DNA from: Pseudoips prasinana
Taxonomy: Eukaryota; Arthropoda; Insecta; Lepidoptera; Nolidae
DNA: 64,000 nucleotides
Assembly (NCBI GenBank): GCA_951640165.1
Contig: OX621255.1
Span: 4,712,001-4,776,000, forward strand
Direction: 5' to 3'
Of the stretch, positions 10,643-21,914 are shown in pieces (positions within the stretch are counted from its first letter, which is position 1; the number at the start of each line of letters is the position of its first letter). The position numbers and the translations under genes are program-made. The notes under the pieces were generated by a model. It was given only the letters and a program-made list of their open reading frames with translations, was not told where the DNA came from and did not search any database.

Positions 10643-11950
10643 TTATCTTAATTTTTCTAAGCAATGACCAATACTTATTTGACCAGTCAATAATTCTTGG
10701 ATGGTGTTATTAATTCTATCATTGATTTGCATGCTCTCTTTTTTTCTTTTAGAAATTTGAATAGGTCCTGATTGGTTAATTTTATTATAGTAAAATTTGG
10801 CGTCTTTTTCCACTCCACTAAGAAATTGACCAATATTTGGTTTTAAGGGCATTATTTTTTTTACTCTTCCATTCCACGACTCTACCATATTGTTGGTTCT
10901 ATGACTTTCGTTAAAAGTGTTCCATACTTTAGATAGAACAGGGTGTTGGAGCCATGTTTGGACAAAATAGTCATTGAATTTCGTGATTTCAGCGTTATTT
11001 GGACTTTCTCCCATCACATACAGCCAGCCGTCATCTAATAAATTGAGCGGCAAATGTGACAAAACTGTGCATAATTTCACATGGATCCTGCCCAGTCTAG
11101 ATTTTATTACTCCAAGCTGCTTGGCTTTACGCCACAAGCTGCGGCTAAAATGGAAAAAACAGCCAACTATTTTCACTTCTGGAAATAGACCTTTTATAGC
11201 CAATATCGCAGTCACTTCAAAGTCCATTGAAATGTGTGTGGGCTCCCATTCTTGGACTTGACTTTTTATCATTTCAAATAAAATCTCGTAAGTGACCTGT
11301 TTTCTATCAGGAAGTAAAGCATACAGCACGGGAACTATGTTGACGTATTCTTCATTGCTGCCTATATCCGCATGAAAAGTATATACTTGATGGAAACCAT
11401 TGGGACAAATTTTAAAAGTGCCGTCAACAAAAAATCGTTTTGATTCTTTTAGATATTTGGTCATTTCTTTTTTTGCAAAAATTATTATGCGCTTATTTTT
11501 GTATGTATAGTCAGCGAATAATAAATCTTCGTATTTTTTAGGTAGTTCTAGAATTGTGGCGTTTTTGAAGTTAAGTTTTTTAGCACCTAGTGCTTTGTTT
11601 CTTTGATTGTATAGTTTGTTCTTGATGTTATTAAATTTAGGTAATGGACTCAATAAATTGATTCCTTTATCGGCAAGAGCTTCCATTGATTCTTCGAAAA
11701 TTTTCGGTACAGGCTTATTGATATTGTTTTTAACAGCTTCAGTACACAATTGCATCTGCCTTTCTATTTCAATCACTGCATGATCCTTTGAACTATGGTT
11801 ATGGATAGTTTCATGTAATATTGTAAAAGGGGGCGGGCTCACTTTGAGTATTGCATTACACTTGGTCTTTTTCTTTGTACATCTCCATATCTCTGAGCCA
11901 TCTTTGTTATTTCGTTTCCAAATATAATCGTATCCACCTCGACAAAGCAT
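10643..11950 (-). CDS. FLYWCH zinc-finger MULE transposase
   Basis: Transposase of the surrounding MULE-type element. The 435-residue frame starts with a FLYWCH finger: GGYDYIW at 5-11, W22-x-C24 and C31, HNH at 50-52. A MULE DDE domain follows, with D176 in FFVDGTFKICP, D243 in SMDFEVTAIL, the C264-x2-H267 signature (GCFFHFSRSLWRKA) and E357 in HRTNNMVESWNG. The frame is open throughout. Upstream codons in the same frame (EFQRTKRGHR before the first Met) belong to the finger, so the real start lies further 5'. An in-frame ATG (MSEHPSTSHGLTT) at about 12022 is separated by a frame break, from either a tiny exon or damage. The C-terminus resembles that of the 40778-42010 transposase (IGHCLEKL / VGHFLDIL). 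Confidence 0.88.
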   Translation of the reverse strand: MLCRGGYDYIWKRNNKDGSEIWRCTKKKTKCNAILKVSPPPFTILHETIHNHSSKDHAVIEIERQMQLCTEAVKNNINKPVPKIFEESMEALADKGINLLSPLPKFNNIKNKLYNQRNKALGAKKLNFKNATILELPKKYEDLLFADYTYKNKRIIIFAKKEMTKYLKESKRFFVDGTFKICPNGFHQVYTFHADIGSNEEYVNIVPVLYALLPDRKQVTYEILFEMIKSQVQEWEPTHISMDFEVTAILAIKGLFPEVKIVGCFFHFSRSLWRKAKQLGVIKSRLGRIHVKLCTVLSHLPLNLLDDGWLYVMGESPNNAEITKFNDYFVQTWLQHPVLSKVWNTFNESHRTNNMVESWNGRVKKIMPLKPNIGQFLSGVEKDAKFYYNKINQSGPIQISKRKKESMQINDRINNTIQELLTGQISIGHCLEKLR

Positions 11951-13180
11951 TCGGTGTCCTCTCTTGGTTCTTTGAAATTCTAAGTTGTCAAACCATGTGA
12001 GGTTGACGGGTGTTCAGACATTTTAACACCAATCCTTAAAATAAAAAAGTAAGCGTTAAAATTTCAGCTTTCGTAACATGTAAATTTGTTTCATTTTGGA
12101 CTAGGTCTTGTACACCATTCAGAAATATAGAAAAAAAATCGGTAGTTCTTGGAAAACTACAGTTCTATTTTTCATTTGCGGAATCGCCAGCGCAAAATAA
12201 AATTAAAAAATTTGATTAGCAACACAATTTTATGTGCAATACTGTTCATACATTGAAATAATGACTTAATGAAATGACTACAGACTCACAGTATTTTATC
12301 ATTTTAGAACATTAGCAAAGAATTTATAAAGTACTAACGTACAGAAGGGCCACTCTCCGCCCCCCACCGATCCGCGATACCGCCAGGCAACATCATCAAC
12401 ACGCATGCATGAGAGAAGCATGGGTGACCTATTCATTCATCCATAATGTTCACGCACACATTCGCAGCGTGTACAAACGTTATTTCTTCAGTTTAGTTGT
12501 AATAGTTAATTATACCGCGTCGTTTCTATGGAGTGTTCCCCCTGTGACATTAGTTATAATAATAAACTACAGATATTCATAATGAATTACTGTGTTGGCG
12601 CTTAATGAAGCGATGGGACGCCACGACGTGACAGGGCCCGCTCCGGCTACGTAAGCGCAGTTGGAGTTTCTGAACGAATGCAGTTCGAAATTTCAACAGA
12701 CCAAAAACAAAAGCCAAAAGTGGTCGTTTTTAGTTTCGTGGAATAATCTTACAGTATGTTTGGTTCGTCAATTATATTATAATTTTATGATATTAGCATC
12801 CACAATGTTTTCAGACAAAAAACACATAAAAATGTATTGTACAAGACCTAGCCCAGGTTCTATACATTTCTGAAACACCGCCTTTATATTTATTTACATT
12901 TGCACTTTATGATATATGAAATGCAAATGAATGTGCCCTACAATAAAATACAATTAACATTATCTTCGAAATAGGAATAAGTAAACTTTAATTCACCTTT
13001 TAAATTAACTGATTTTATATTATTGCCTGGAAGTTTCAAGGCCTTAAGATTAAAACTAATAATTTCAATGTGAAAACAAATCCAAACCATCCATTTTGAA
13101 GTGAGCAATTTTAATGTTACAAATTATCATTTAAAAATGCTGAGTATCAATTAAAAGACATACCTAACCAGTTGTAAATA

Positions 13181-13222
13181 CCAAGTTTAAGTTAAATGAA
13201 TTACTTTATTAACTTAAACTTG
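13181..13222. repeat. Palindrome with about 17-bp arms
   Basis: TACCAAGTTTAAGTTAA and TTAACTTAAACTTGGTA are inverted copies separated by about a dozen bases. It sits next to the MITE at 13233. Confidence 0.75.
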
Positions 13223-13232
13223 GTATAATTAC

Positions 13233-13456
13233 CAGACCTAGGAGTTGTCGGGGCACGAACTAGGGATATAATTAGAATGCCTTGTAGGTACTATGAGTAA
13301 AAACACGTATTGCCTAAGGTATTAGTATATCCACAAATGACTCTTGAACTTGAAATAATAAGTGTTCAATATACACCACTGTAATTATCGATAAGTATGC
13401 ATTTGTCAATAAGGTTATCTTATCACTAGCTTTTGCCCCGACAACTCCTAAGTCTA
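13233..13456. mobile_element. hAT-type MITE nested in the MULE element
   Basis: Left end CAGACCTAGGAGTTGTCGGG; the right end inverted is TAGACTTAGGAGTTGTCGGG. ATAATTAC flanks both sides exactly (13225-13232 and 13457-13464), an 8-bp duplication. No coding capacity. Confidence 0.85.
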
Positions 13457-14224
13457 ATAATTACTTAACACTACTCATACAAATAATATGAGAAGATAAT
13501 GAACAAAATATTGCGAAATGTACTTACCAAATACTTATAACAAGAACAACACCTCACATACACTGTACCACTTTCAACGCACGAACGTCCTACTGTGACC
13601 TTAAGATTCGTAACTCAACGACATGCAAATAACCATACAGTTAGCATTAGCCAATCAGGAACGTATTGTTTACGGATGGTTGACATATTGATCGCTGATT
13701 GGCTAATTTTTTACAAAAGGGTTGCTTTTATCTGAGATTTTTGTTTGTTTTAACTCAGGTACTTCTACCCTTTTTTAAACGTTATTACCAACATTTTTAA
13801 GGGCATGTAAGTAATAATCATTTCTATTTAATTATTTTTTGCCTGCTGATATTTTGAACATCAAAATTAAATTTCAAGAGATGTAGTAGTAAAACGTAGT
13901 AGTTACTATCGGAATTTTTTTTATGGGTAACTAAACAGTTTTGCCATTCCAAGCACTTTAAGAAAAAATGTATAATTTAAATAAAAATCGTGTAAACACT
14001 TTTGTGCATGATTGTTATGTTATAATAAAAATGCCAATGGGCCGTCCTTTGCTGTTTTACATCATGGTGTCAATCAACGAAGCCAAATAAGGTATTCGTC
14101 GATTGACACCGTGGTCCCAAACAGCCAATTCAAAAAACGTTCTTCTGCGATTGACACCGTGGTGTCAAAAATTCATGGTGTCAAACAGCGAAGGACCCAG
14201 AAAAACAAGGCCACAATATACCAT

Positions 14225-14395
14225 CTCGTGGGTGTCATAAAAGGCGATTAAGGGATACCCAATGTAGTCGGGTAGCAGCGCCACCTGTGTACTAGCCTAC
14301 CACCTAACAGTGGTCACCATGTCGCATGCTAAGCATGGTGACTACGGCAAACCCCTCCAAATGGCACCGTTATCGAAACCTTTGGGGAAGGCCTT
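14225..14395 (+). repeat. Interspersed repeat, GTGGGTGTCATAAAAGGCG family
   Basis: CGTGGGTGTCATAAAAGGCG, CAGCGCCACCTGTGTACTAG and ACGGCAAACCCCTCCAAATG match 21715-21905. Related copies: 15005-15145 (-), 22945-23060 and 63732-63905. Probably the tail of a non-LTR element. Confidence 0.7.
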
Positions 14396-14399
14396 TTTT

Positions 14400-15850
14400 T
14401 TACGTGGTGGAAATGCCGTCGCACGTTGTGTGGGGCTCGAAACTGTGATATATTTGTAATAGTGGGTATTTAGAGTTAATACTTTTTGTACGTTTCGAGT
14501 CATGCCAGTCTCCGAATATACGTCTATCCGTGAAGTCGATGTTTAATTGTGCTACCAATAGTCCGTAATCCCCATATTCTTCGGAAACCACTAAAACCAC
14601 CACAGTAGCCAGCCTCACAGTGCTTGTAGCGGGGGCTCTGGGCACTCGTGTACGATCTCGCCAGTACCCCCGCCGTACACTGAGCGTCCGCAAGACTCTC
14701 ACCCGGGGAGGACAGGGGCCCGAAAGCCTCCGCCCTCCCCATCACGCACAAGCGCGTTTAGGCAACCTGAGCTACAGCAGGTTACGTCTTTCCGGGACCG
14801 CTTATACAAGACGAGTGGAGTTTCCCTCCTCCAAACGCCAGCGATCCCAGGGGCGGCGCCCAGCCGGGGAGAAGCCAGCCGGGCGCCACATACTCTCTCG
14901 CGCTGAGTTTAGTTCCCGGCGCCCTTTGATGAAGGCCTATATCAAGCAGTCTCCACAAAAGATTTCCATAATGCAGTTGTAGGTATCTATAATTAGGATA
15001 CGCCATAGTCGCCACGCTTGGCAGATGGGTTGGCGATCGCCTGATAGAGATAGACGCTGCTGCCCGTTCTCTGGTAGATATTCCCTCAGGATGACTTCTA
15101 CGCCCCCACGGTAAGACATGGGATGATGGATGATATTCTTTACCGACACAAATCACAGCACAGTGAACTGGTTTATTTGTAACATATTTGTGACGCTGGC
15201 GCACAGGAAATGTTTTCGCGAGTCACTTATTTGTGACAATGGCGTCTATGAGAGGTGTTATAATTTTGAAGTATGTAAGTGTATGCAAAATTGACAGGTT
15301 TTAATGATTTTTTATGTTTCTGATAATGTTTCATATTAATCTGTTAATAACTCAACGCTATTTTAATTTTTAATTACTATCGCATAGCTCGTAGAACCGA
15401 CGCCGGCAGCTGAGTCCGTCGGTAGACGCGGCGTGGTAGTAACCGAAAACCACGTTTCTGTTGTCAGTCAGAGTCCTAACCTTACCCTCCTGATGTGACC
15501 AGTAAATGGTGTCACCAGGTAGGTTAGGATAGCGTACAACTATGTCCAACAACACTAATATATACAACTAGTATTGCGTGTTGTATATTATTATTACCAA
15601 GTACTAAAACTTAAGCTCTTACATAACCGAGTCAACGAACTAAAGACCTTGCGGACACACATAAATGCAGTTACTTATATATCTAGACGATTATAGTCTC
15701 TATCTCTTTCGATTAAAGTTGATATTCGTTTGAAGGTTCCTATTTGTTTACGAGTAAGTTGGTAGGGAATATTAATGCCGTAATTCGACCGTGGATTTAT
15801 GAGTCGGTATGTCGAGCTGGTATCCATATCCATACTAGTAATAATAATAA
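14400..15850. other. Intergenic; GC-rich block at 14600-14930, no gene recognised
   Basis: A GC-rich stretch (CAGTACCCCCGCCGTACACT, GGGGCGGCGCCCAGCCGGGG) looks like an old repeat or relic, but no protein was recognised on either strand. 15005-15145 is a minus copy of the 14225 repeat family. 15370-15570 has no identified content. Confidence 0.4.
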
Positions 15851-15854
15851 TGTC

Positions 15855-16195
15855 CTCGGCGGCCAGTCTCAGTGGAGATTAGCCAACTGCGCGCGACATA
15901 TTAGTGCACAAGTGTGTTCGCAAACACAAGGGCACTTTCTTAAACAAGGGCACTCTCATGATCCGATGGGACAACTAGCGAGACGACCGGAAAGAGGTCA
16001 GGTACAGGGCCAACAGCTTTACGTGTTCTCCGAGGCACGGGGGTATAATACCGCCAACTCCCAGACTTCGGGCTGATACTGAGAATTTTCCTTTTTACAG
16101 AGTCCCAAAATCACTTTTGGCACGACCCGGAATTTGAATCCAGGACCTCATTCTCTGCGGGTGAACACGCTACCGCTAGACCAACGAAGCAGTCT
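15855..16195 (-). mobile_element. tRNA-derived SINE (GGTCGGGCC head), minus strand
   Basis: The plus strand reads GGCGGCCAGTCTCAGTGGAG, CAAGGGCACTTTCT and ATAATACCGCCAACTCCCAG, then ATCACTTTTGGCACGACCCG and the inverted tRNA-like head ending at 16190. Full-length relative of 3925-4265 and 56145-56480. Confidence 0.8.
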
Positions 16196-16574
16196 AGTAT
16201 TATAAATGCAAAGAAAGTATGTTCGTCTGGTAGGGGTTTACGCCCAAATCACTGCACCTTTTATTATAAAATCTGGCACAAAGAAAGTTGGGACACGTAG
16301 GCAAGGTTTTTAGAGGTATAATTTCTTTACTTACGCTTACGGGCGAATGGAAGTTGAGAGGGAGATATAAGTGAGTGAAGAGAGAGAGTGAGTATGTTTC
16401 GCATATTACTGTAGTGGCAAGGATAGAGGTGCGAGCATACATTTTCTTTCTCCCTTTCTCTTATAGCCAGTTACATATCGTAATGTATGTATCTAAGTTT
16501 TATTTCAGTCATATGTCAGTCAAGTCGTGTTTTTATTTAAACGTGAAGTTTACCGTTAGACTAGAAGGCTTTTA

Positions 16575-17520
16575 TTGCGTCACTGGACAACAACGAGCAG
16601 GGACTCAGCAGTCTCCCTCCGAGTACGCCAGATAGCCGGCTCGGAACACCGGCTTTTGCTGAACATCGGGGGTCCACGGGAAGAAGCCGCCTCTATATAT
16701 GGAGGTGTCGTGCGATCCACGGCCCTTTACGGGGCGCCCGTCTGGTCTGAACGCCTGACGGGCGCCTCCCGCTGCAGAGCTATTCTAAATAGCCTGCAGC
16801 TTGTGGAGGCCATACGGATCGCGCGAGGATACCGTACGGTATCTTTCGAGGCGGCGACACTCCTGACGCGCCTCCTGCCATTATACAAATACTAAAATGT
16901 TTTATTTTATCTCCACAAATTACAATGTATTTTAACAAAAATAGCGTTGACAAACTTCGATCTACTGGCGCAGTCGATGCGGTGGTATTTTACCGAAATA
17001 CGCGTCCGTACCGGCGCGGCGTGTACTAACAGCGAGGCTTGAATTGCGCCTGAACGTGCGCCACTGGCCAACCTGCTTCACCTCGAGGCCTGGGTAGTAA
17101 GGAAGGATGGTTACGTCACTTAAAGATTGACTCAGATATTAACCGGACACGGGTGTTTCGGTGTGTATCTGTGCCGGATAGGCCGAGAAGTGACGACACA
17201 TTAGCGACTTGGCCTCTGCCCAGAACACACTCCCCAAGTGGCAAGTCTGGGAGGCCGATAGGCGAGTACTGGTCGCAGAGATCGGACGGGACCTGTCCCC
17301 ACTAGCAATCGTAGTCGTGATCCTGGCGGGTGACTCCACCACATGGGACGCCGTGGTCTCCTTCTGTGAGGCAGTCATGTTCCAGAAGGAGGCCGCCGAG
17401 CGGGATCTTGAACGAGCCGATCCCGCTCGCAGACGGAGGAGGCGTCGGGGCGGCGGCGATAGCCGATTACCGTCGGACAAACAGCCTCTTGTTGGAGACT
17501 TTTCGCGGGTGGCATGAGTA
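16575..17520 (+). pseudogene. R1-like non-LTR retrotransposon, 3' part of reverse transcriptase
   Basis: Two frames hold the end of an R1-clade ORF2. 16660-16895 reads LLNIGGPREEAASIYGGVVR, then TALYGAPVW and IRIARGYRTVSFEAATLL, the stretch after the RT palm. 17209-17517 reads LPKWQVWEADRRVLVAEIGR, then TWDAVVSFCEAVMFQKEAAE and an Arg-rich tail, the R1 C-terminus. Stops and shifts lie between them, and the upstream RT and endonuclease are absent. A dead, 5'-truncated copy with higher GC than its surroundings. Confidence 0.8.
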
Positions 17521-17628
17521 AGCAGGCATTCTCCCCGCCTTATAAAAAAGGAAAAACTATAATGATAGGAGCACTTTTTGATGGGGGTTTAGAAAAACGT
17601 TACAGTGTTACATGGAAGGAGTGGAGGT

Positions 17629-17690
17629 CAAAAAGCTCCAAAAATTGATACTTGAGTACACGTTCAAGTATCAATTTTTGGAGCTCTTTG
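17629..17690. repeat. 27-bp-arm hairpin, pre-miRNA-like
   Basis: Arms 17629-17655 and 17664-17690 pair with a single mismatch around AGCTCCAAAAATTGATACTT and leave an 8-base loop. A second small hairpin (GTTGTAGGT / ACCTACAAC) follows at about 17696-17719. Confidence 0.8.
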
Positions 17691-17947
17691 ACAAGAGTTG
17701 TAGGTTAGGGACCTACAACTCCTGTGAGCCAGGAACGACATCAGCAAACACACACAGCATACGTTTTTCTCGTTATTGTAAGGGCAGTGGTTACTCCGGT
17801 GTCTTAGTTGCTCAAGCCGCCCAGCAGGCCTCTGACATGGCTTAACAATTTTTGTCCAATGACGATAACCGCGATTGACAACATAGCGTGCCCTCCGAAG
17901 GACCAAGACGCTCAGAAATTAAGTGATTTTTCTCAGAAATTATAAAA

Positions 17948-18140
17948 TACTAGCTGTGCCGCGCGGTTTTACCCGCGTTAAACTATATAAATTATAGCAT
18001 GTGTTAATCCAGGGTGTCAGCTAAATCCATACCAATTTTTATTAAAATCGCTTCAGCCGTTAGAGTTGAAGAAGTAACAAACATACACACTCACACACTA
18101 ACAAACTCGCAAACTTTCGCCTTTATAATTATAGTGTGAG
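17948..18140 (+). repeat. CTAGCTGTGCCGCGCGG-family repeat
   Basis: Starts ACTAGCTGTGCCGCGCGGTT and ends CAAACTTTCGCCTTTATAAT. Same family as 7545-7915. Confidence 0.8.
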
Positions 18141-18149
18141 GGATAATTA

Positions 18150-18556
18150 AATAAATATCATAGGATCACTTATACATTGCCATCTGATCCCAAACTAAGC
18201 AGAGGCAATTATGGTAACCAGACAACTGATAAACGTTCTTATATATTTATTGTAAAATGACATCATAATATAAGTAATAATAATATAAGTACACAAATGT
18301 AATTAAGAATGTGTTGTTGCTATGCCTGATAAGGCAACTAAGTTATAAGTTTGACCGTAATTTTAAGACCCTCTGTAACACTAAGTCCGCAATAAAATTT
18401 TGAATCTTATATTATTAAATATATACACATTATAGATAAATAACTTCCAGTCAGAACAAATAATCGTGCTCATCACAAAGATTTGACCTGGTTGGGCATC
18501 CAACCCACTACCTCTGGCTTAGCAGTCAAGGTCACCAACCACTAGACTAAGAGACA
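18150..18556 (-). mobile_element. tRNA-derived SINE, minus strand, interrupted
   Basis: The inverted tail (CATTGCCATCTGATCCCAAA, CTAAGCAGAGGC) and inverted tRNA-like head (AAGATTTGACCTGGTTGGGC, CTCTGGCTTAGCAGTCAAGG) are separated by about 180 bases of unrelated AT-rich sequence. Confidence 0.65.
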
Positions 18557-18613
18557 ATTATGAATATGAAATAAAAAGCACATTTAAAATTTCTCAATTA
18601 AATCTTATATTAA

Positions 18614-21583
18614 CCTCCTGACTACAGAAAGTTGGATTTATGGAATTTGATTCTATTTTTTTTACCGTTTGCTACTTAGGGTTTAAGAATACATGGAAAA
18701 TTGGAGAAAAAAAAATTTATCGTGGAAATTTGGATTTTCACTACGTCCTTTGTATAGGACAAATTCATTATAATTAGGTTGTACTATACATAGAACATAA
18801 AAGAATATTTATTTATTTATTTGCATTATTGAATTGAAACTTATTTAATTTTCAAGAGAAAAATAAAACATTTTGATTACTATAATATCAGTCTCATTTA
18901 TTTCTATAAAATCTTCTAAAAGTACAAAACTGTCTTACAAACTTACATTTTGAATTAAAAAACAACAGACATATACTTCGTACATGCTAGAGTTAAAATT
19001 TTCAGTCAAAAACAAACAAAAAAATCTTACCAACCTCTTACTATGATATCAATAGAGATCAACATTAGTACAAAAATATCTATATTCTCTTACAAATCTA
19101 AATTTGGTACCAAAATCAACACACAAAAAGTAACTTATCATTGACTTTTTAGTAATTTCTATTCTAAACAAAAATAAATTCTAAAAACTTACTATTAGAT
19201 TCAATAGAGATCAACGTTTATCTATACAGTTATAAGAAACAAGTAAAAAAAATATAGTAATCATAAGCAAATCTAGTCATCTAACCAGTCTCATGAAAAT
19301 GGGTAAAACAGATCCTGTTTGGTATGAAACATAAAAAAATATTACACTTCTTGCAAAAAACAGTGGTCTTTTTGTCACAGCCCGGATTTCTGCATCGCGA
19401 CTGTTTGGTCGCATATTCGGGAAGATGGGCAGCTTTTTGCAATCGTCTTCTCTTTGTAGGCAAAGGGACAATCGCAACCTTGCGTTTTTTATGTTTTGGC
19501 ATGAGTTCTTCCACTTCATCTGGATCACTTTCACTGTCACTACTTTCTTGATTTTCTTCAATGAACGTGAAACCCAAATCAAGCTTGAATTCTCTCAACT
19601 GTTCAATATCTGTCGTCTTTGTCCCTTCTGTCAACTTTTGCTTTCTATATTGTAACCACGAGTTAACAACAGCTAAATCAAATAAATGTGATATGACACG
19701 AACAGTACACTTTTTTGTTCTGTTTCTAGATGGACATACCGAAAGCATTCGATCCGCTAGGTCAACTCCACCCATATTTCCGTTGTAAAATCGAATAACT
19801 TCAGGCCTTGAAATACGTTCATAAAGTTTACGTTGCTTAGACCACCTGTTTCATTCATCTTTATTCTGGTCACAATATATTGAAGACATCATCCAAACAG
19901 GTTTATTGTCTAACCACACTGTTGCAGCTAACTTTCCATCATTTCGAATGCGTACTTCGCTTGTCCCACGAGATTTCTTTTTAAATTCTTTTTCATCCGT
20001 AAAAACGCAGTCTTTTGGAATTCTGTTCCTGTTTATAGTGCCAGTTCCATGAATACCTCGATTCAGGAGTTCTTCACACAGTTTTACACTAGTAAAGTAA
20101 CGGTCAAAGTACAATCGATGTCCAGGTAACAGAGAACGTGCGAGGTATAAAACCATTGCTTCGCCTAGACCAAATCTTTGACCTATCAAGTCTGGAACAG
20201 TAGTTTCTCCTTGGTACATAATCATGTCGCAAACAATTCCATCTGGAGTAGCTAGTACAAACACTTTTAACCCTAGCGGGTTAGGTTTATTAGGGCAGTA
20301 CTGCCGCATATGACATTGTCCAGAAAATGGAATAATCATTTCATCTACGCACATATCTTGAGGACGATCTTGTTCTAAGCAACCTTGTAAAATGCGTTCA
20401 AAAAGTGGACGAATTTTCCAAATTTTATCTTTCTTTCTGTCTTCTTCACTTATGTCTTCATCGTAAACACATTTTATTCGAGTTCTTATTGCATAAAAGC
20501 GTGATCGGCTCATAGCGTCCGCTATAACCGGGACTCTCCATCTTTGCATCCAATACATATCAATTATTGGATATTGTAGGGCCGACATTATCATTACTAT
20601 CCCTAAATATACTTTTAGCTCCTTCCTAGTAAGACCAAATGTTTTTCCTGTGCGTCCAACTTCCGTTCTATTTGTAGATACAACAATAATGTCTAAAATC
20701 TGGTCATCAATATACTGTTCGACATACGTCAAATTCTGCCATCCTTCGCAGTTTTTTGGTATATACGTGGGTTGTTGAAGGTCCCTTATTTCTGGATGAA
20801 AAGTAGTACCTGTCCATTGATTTCGTATTTCATCGCGTGAATTTAGTGTCCTTGCTTGTATCCCTGTCCCACGTCTGACTCGCCTGCCAGTTCGACCTCT
20901 TCGAACACGCGATGTAGCTCTCATGGAGCTCGCTGACAAAACAGGCGAAGGAGCAACTTCAGGCGAAGAAGGAACATCATCGGATGAGCTGTCTGAAGAT
21001 CTTTCTCTGTGAAGTGTTCTGGTGCGATTGTCAACCTGAGGCTGATAATTTGGGTCATTATCAGATTGATCAGAATCATAGTCAATGTCAGAGTTTTGCA
21101 GGGCGTCCAATATATTTTCATCACCTATTTCTGAAAAAAGAAAATAATATTCTACCATTGATATCTGACAATGTTCTACATATGGGACGTTAAATTGCTG
21201 ACCTTATCTCAGTAGCCTGAATATGTTCTACCCAGAGGACATAAAAGAAAGACGTGTCACGACAGGCACGATTTTGCTCTATTTCAAAAAATAAAACTGT
21301 AATTTGTATTTTACTTCATTTATCTAGCAATTAGTGCAATAATTTTGGTAAAATTGATAAAAAATACGTAAATTAAACAGGATTTAAACTTACCTCTGCC
21401 CGAGCGCATGTTGACACCTCTGCTGCTCGACGCCATTTTGCAAAATAATACAGCTGTTTCTTGTAATTCCTAACAAACCAATAGATGTCGCTACGTGTTA
21501 CTTTTTAAATCAAAAACTCATTTGAAACGTACAGAATTTTTCTTTTTTTACGTTCTATGTGTAGTACGCAGGCGGTCACGAGG
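18614..21583 (-). mobile_element. piggyBac transposon, 2970 bp, TTAA target
   Basis: TTAA stands at both borders (18610-18613 and 21584-21587). Ends are CCTCCTGACTAC on the left and, inverted, CCTCGTGACCGCC on the right. Subterminal inverted copies of GTACTA[T/C]ACATAGAAC lie at about 18780-18796 and 21549-21565. The element carries a two-exon transposase on the minus strand with one in-frame stop. TTAA duplication is diagnostic of piggyBac. Confidence 0.9.
19281..21436 (-). pseudogene. piggyBac (PGBD-type) transposase with one in-frame stop
   Basis: Two-exon DDD transposase. Exon 1 (21436-21394, MASSSRGVNMRSGR) ends at GTAAGT. Exon 2 begins after TTTTTTCAG at 21130 (EIGDENILDALQNSD) and stays in frame. 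Order: acidic N-terminus, piggyBac domain (FHPEIRDLQQPTYIPKN), first catalytic Asp in MCVDEMIIPFSGQC, second in LYFDRYFTSVKLCEELLN. A TGA at 19851-19853 follows. The same frame then continues with RWSKQRKLYERISRPEV, the third Asp in NMGGVDLADRML, and a Cys-rich end (CRNPGCDKKT, CKKCNIFLCF). Total about 630 codons. Only that stop, one base from CGA, separates it from an intact frame. Confidence 0.9.
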
Positions 21584-21714
21584 TTAACGTGATCTTAAAA
21601 GATTCAGAACAATCAATTTGGAGGTTTTGCTTTGATTAAATAACACTTAAATGTAAGTAAAATAACATGCACACTTACAAAATTATGTGGTTTAATATGT
21701 GCCAATAACAGGGC

Positions 21715-21905
21715 CACCCCATCACATCCCGTGGGTGTCGTAAAAGGCGACTAAGGGATACACCAGGTAGTCGGGGAGCAGCGTCACCTGTGTACTAGCT
21801 ACCACCTAACTGCGGTCCCAACTCGCATGCCAAGCGCGGTGACTACGGCAAACCTCTCCAAAGGGCAACGTTATAGAAACCTTTGGGGGAAGCCTATGTA
21901 CAGCA
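21715..21905 (+). repeat. Interspersed repeat, GTGGGTGTCATAAAAGGCG family
   Basis: CCCGTGGGTGTCGTAAAAGG, CAGCGTCACCTGTGTACTAG and TATGTACAGCAGTGGACG. Close relative of 14225-14395. Confidence 0.7.
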
Positions 21906-21914
21906 GTGGACGAT

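Larger units (their letters stand above)
9820..14196 (-). mobile_element. MULE-type DNA transposon with FLYWCH transposase and long iterated TIRs
   Basis: The left TIR (9820 to about 9977) and right TIR (about 14060-14196) match as inverted repeats, nearly perfectly over the outer 80 bases (G[A/T]CCTTCGCTGTTTGACACC outward). CCAGAAA occurs immediately outside both ends (9813-9819 and 14197-14203), a 7-bp match that may be the remnant of the 8-9 bp duplication usual for MULEs. Each TIR repeats TTGACACC / GGTGTCAA several times, like binding iterons. Inside are a tandem repeat (10122-10490), the transposase (10643-11950), a nested hAT MITE (13233-13456) and unassigned sequence at 12000-13200, where 12350-12700 is distinctly GC-richer. 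Confidence 0.8.

Noticed and set aside
12661..12873. 70-codon frame inside the MULE element
   Set aside because: No recognisable motif and no splice partners; composition like random AT-rich DNA.
14012..14251. 79-codon plus-strand frame
   Set aside because: It lies in the TIR of the MULE element and translates the GACACC iterons.
14600..14930. GC-rich block as rRNA or R2-type target sequence
   Set aside because: I recognised no conserved rRNA segment; it looks like an old repeat but cannot be assigned.
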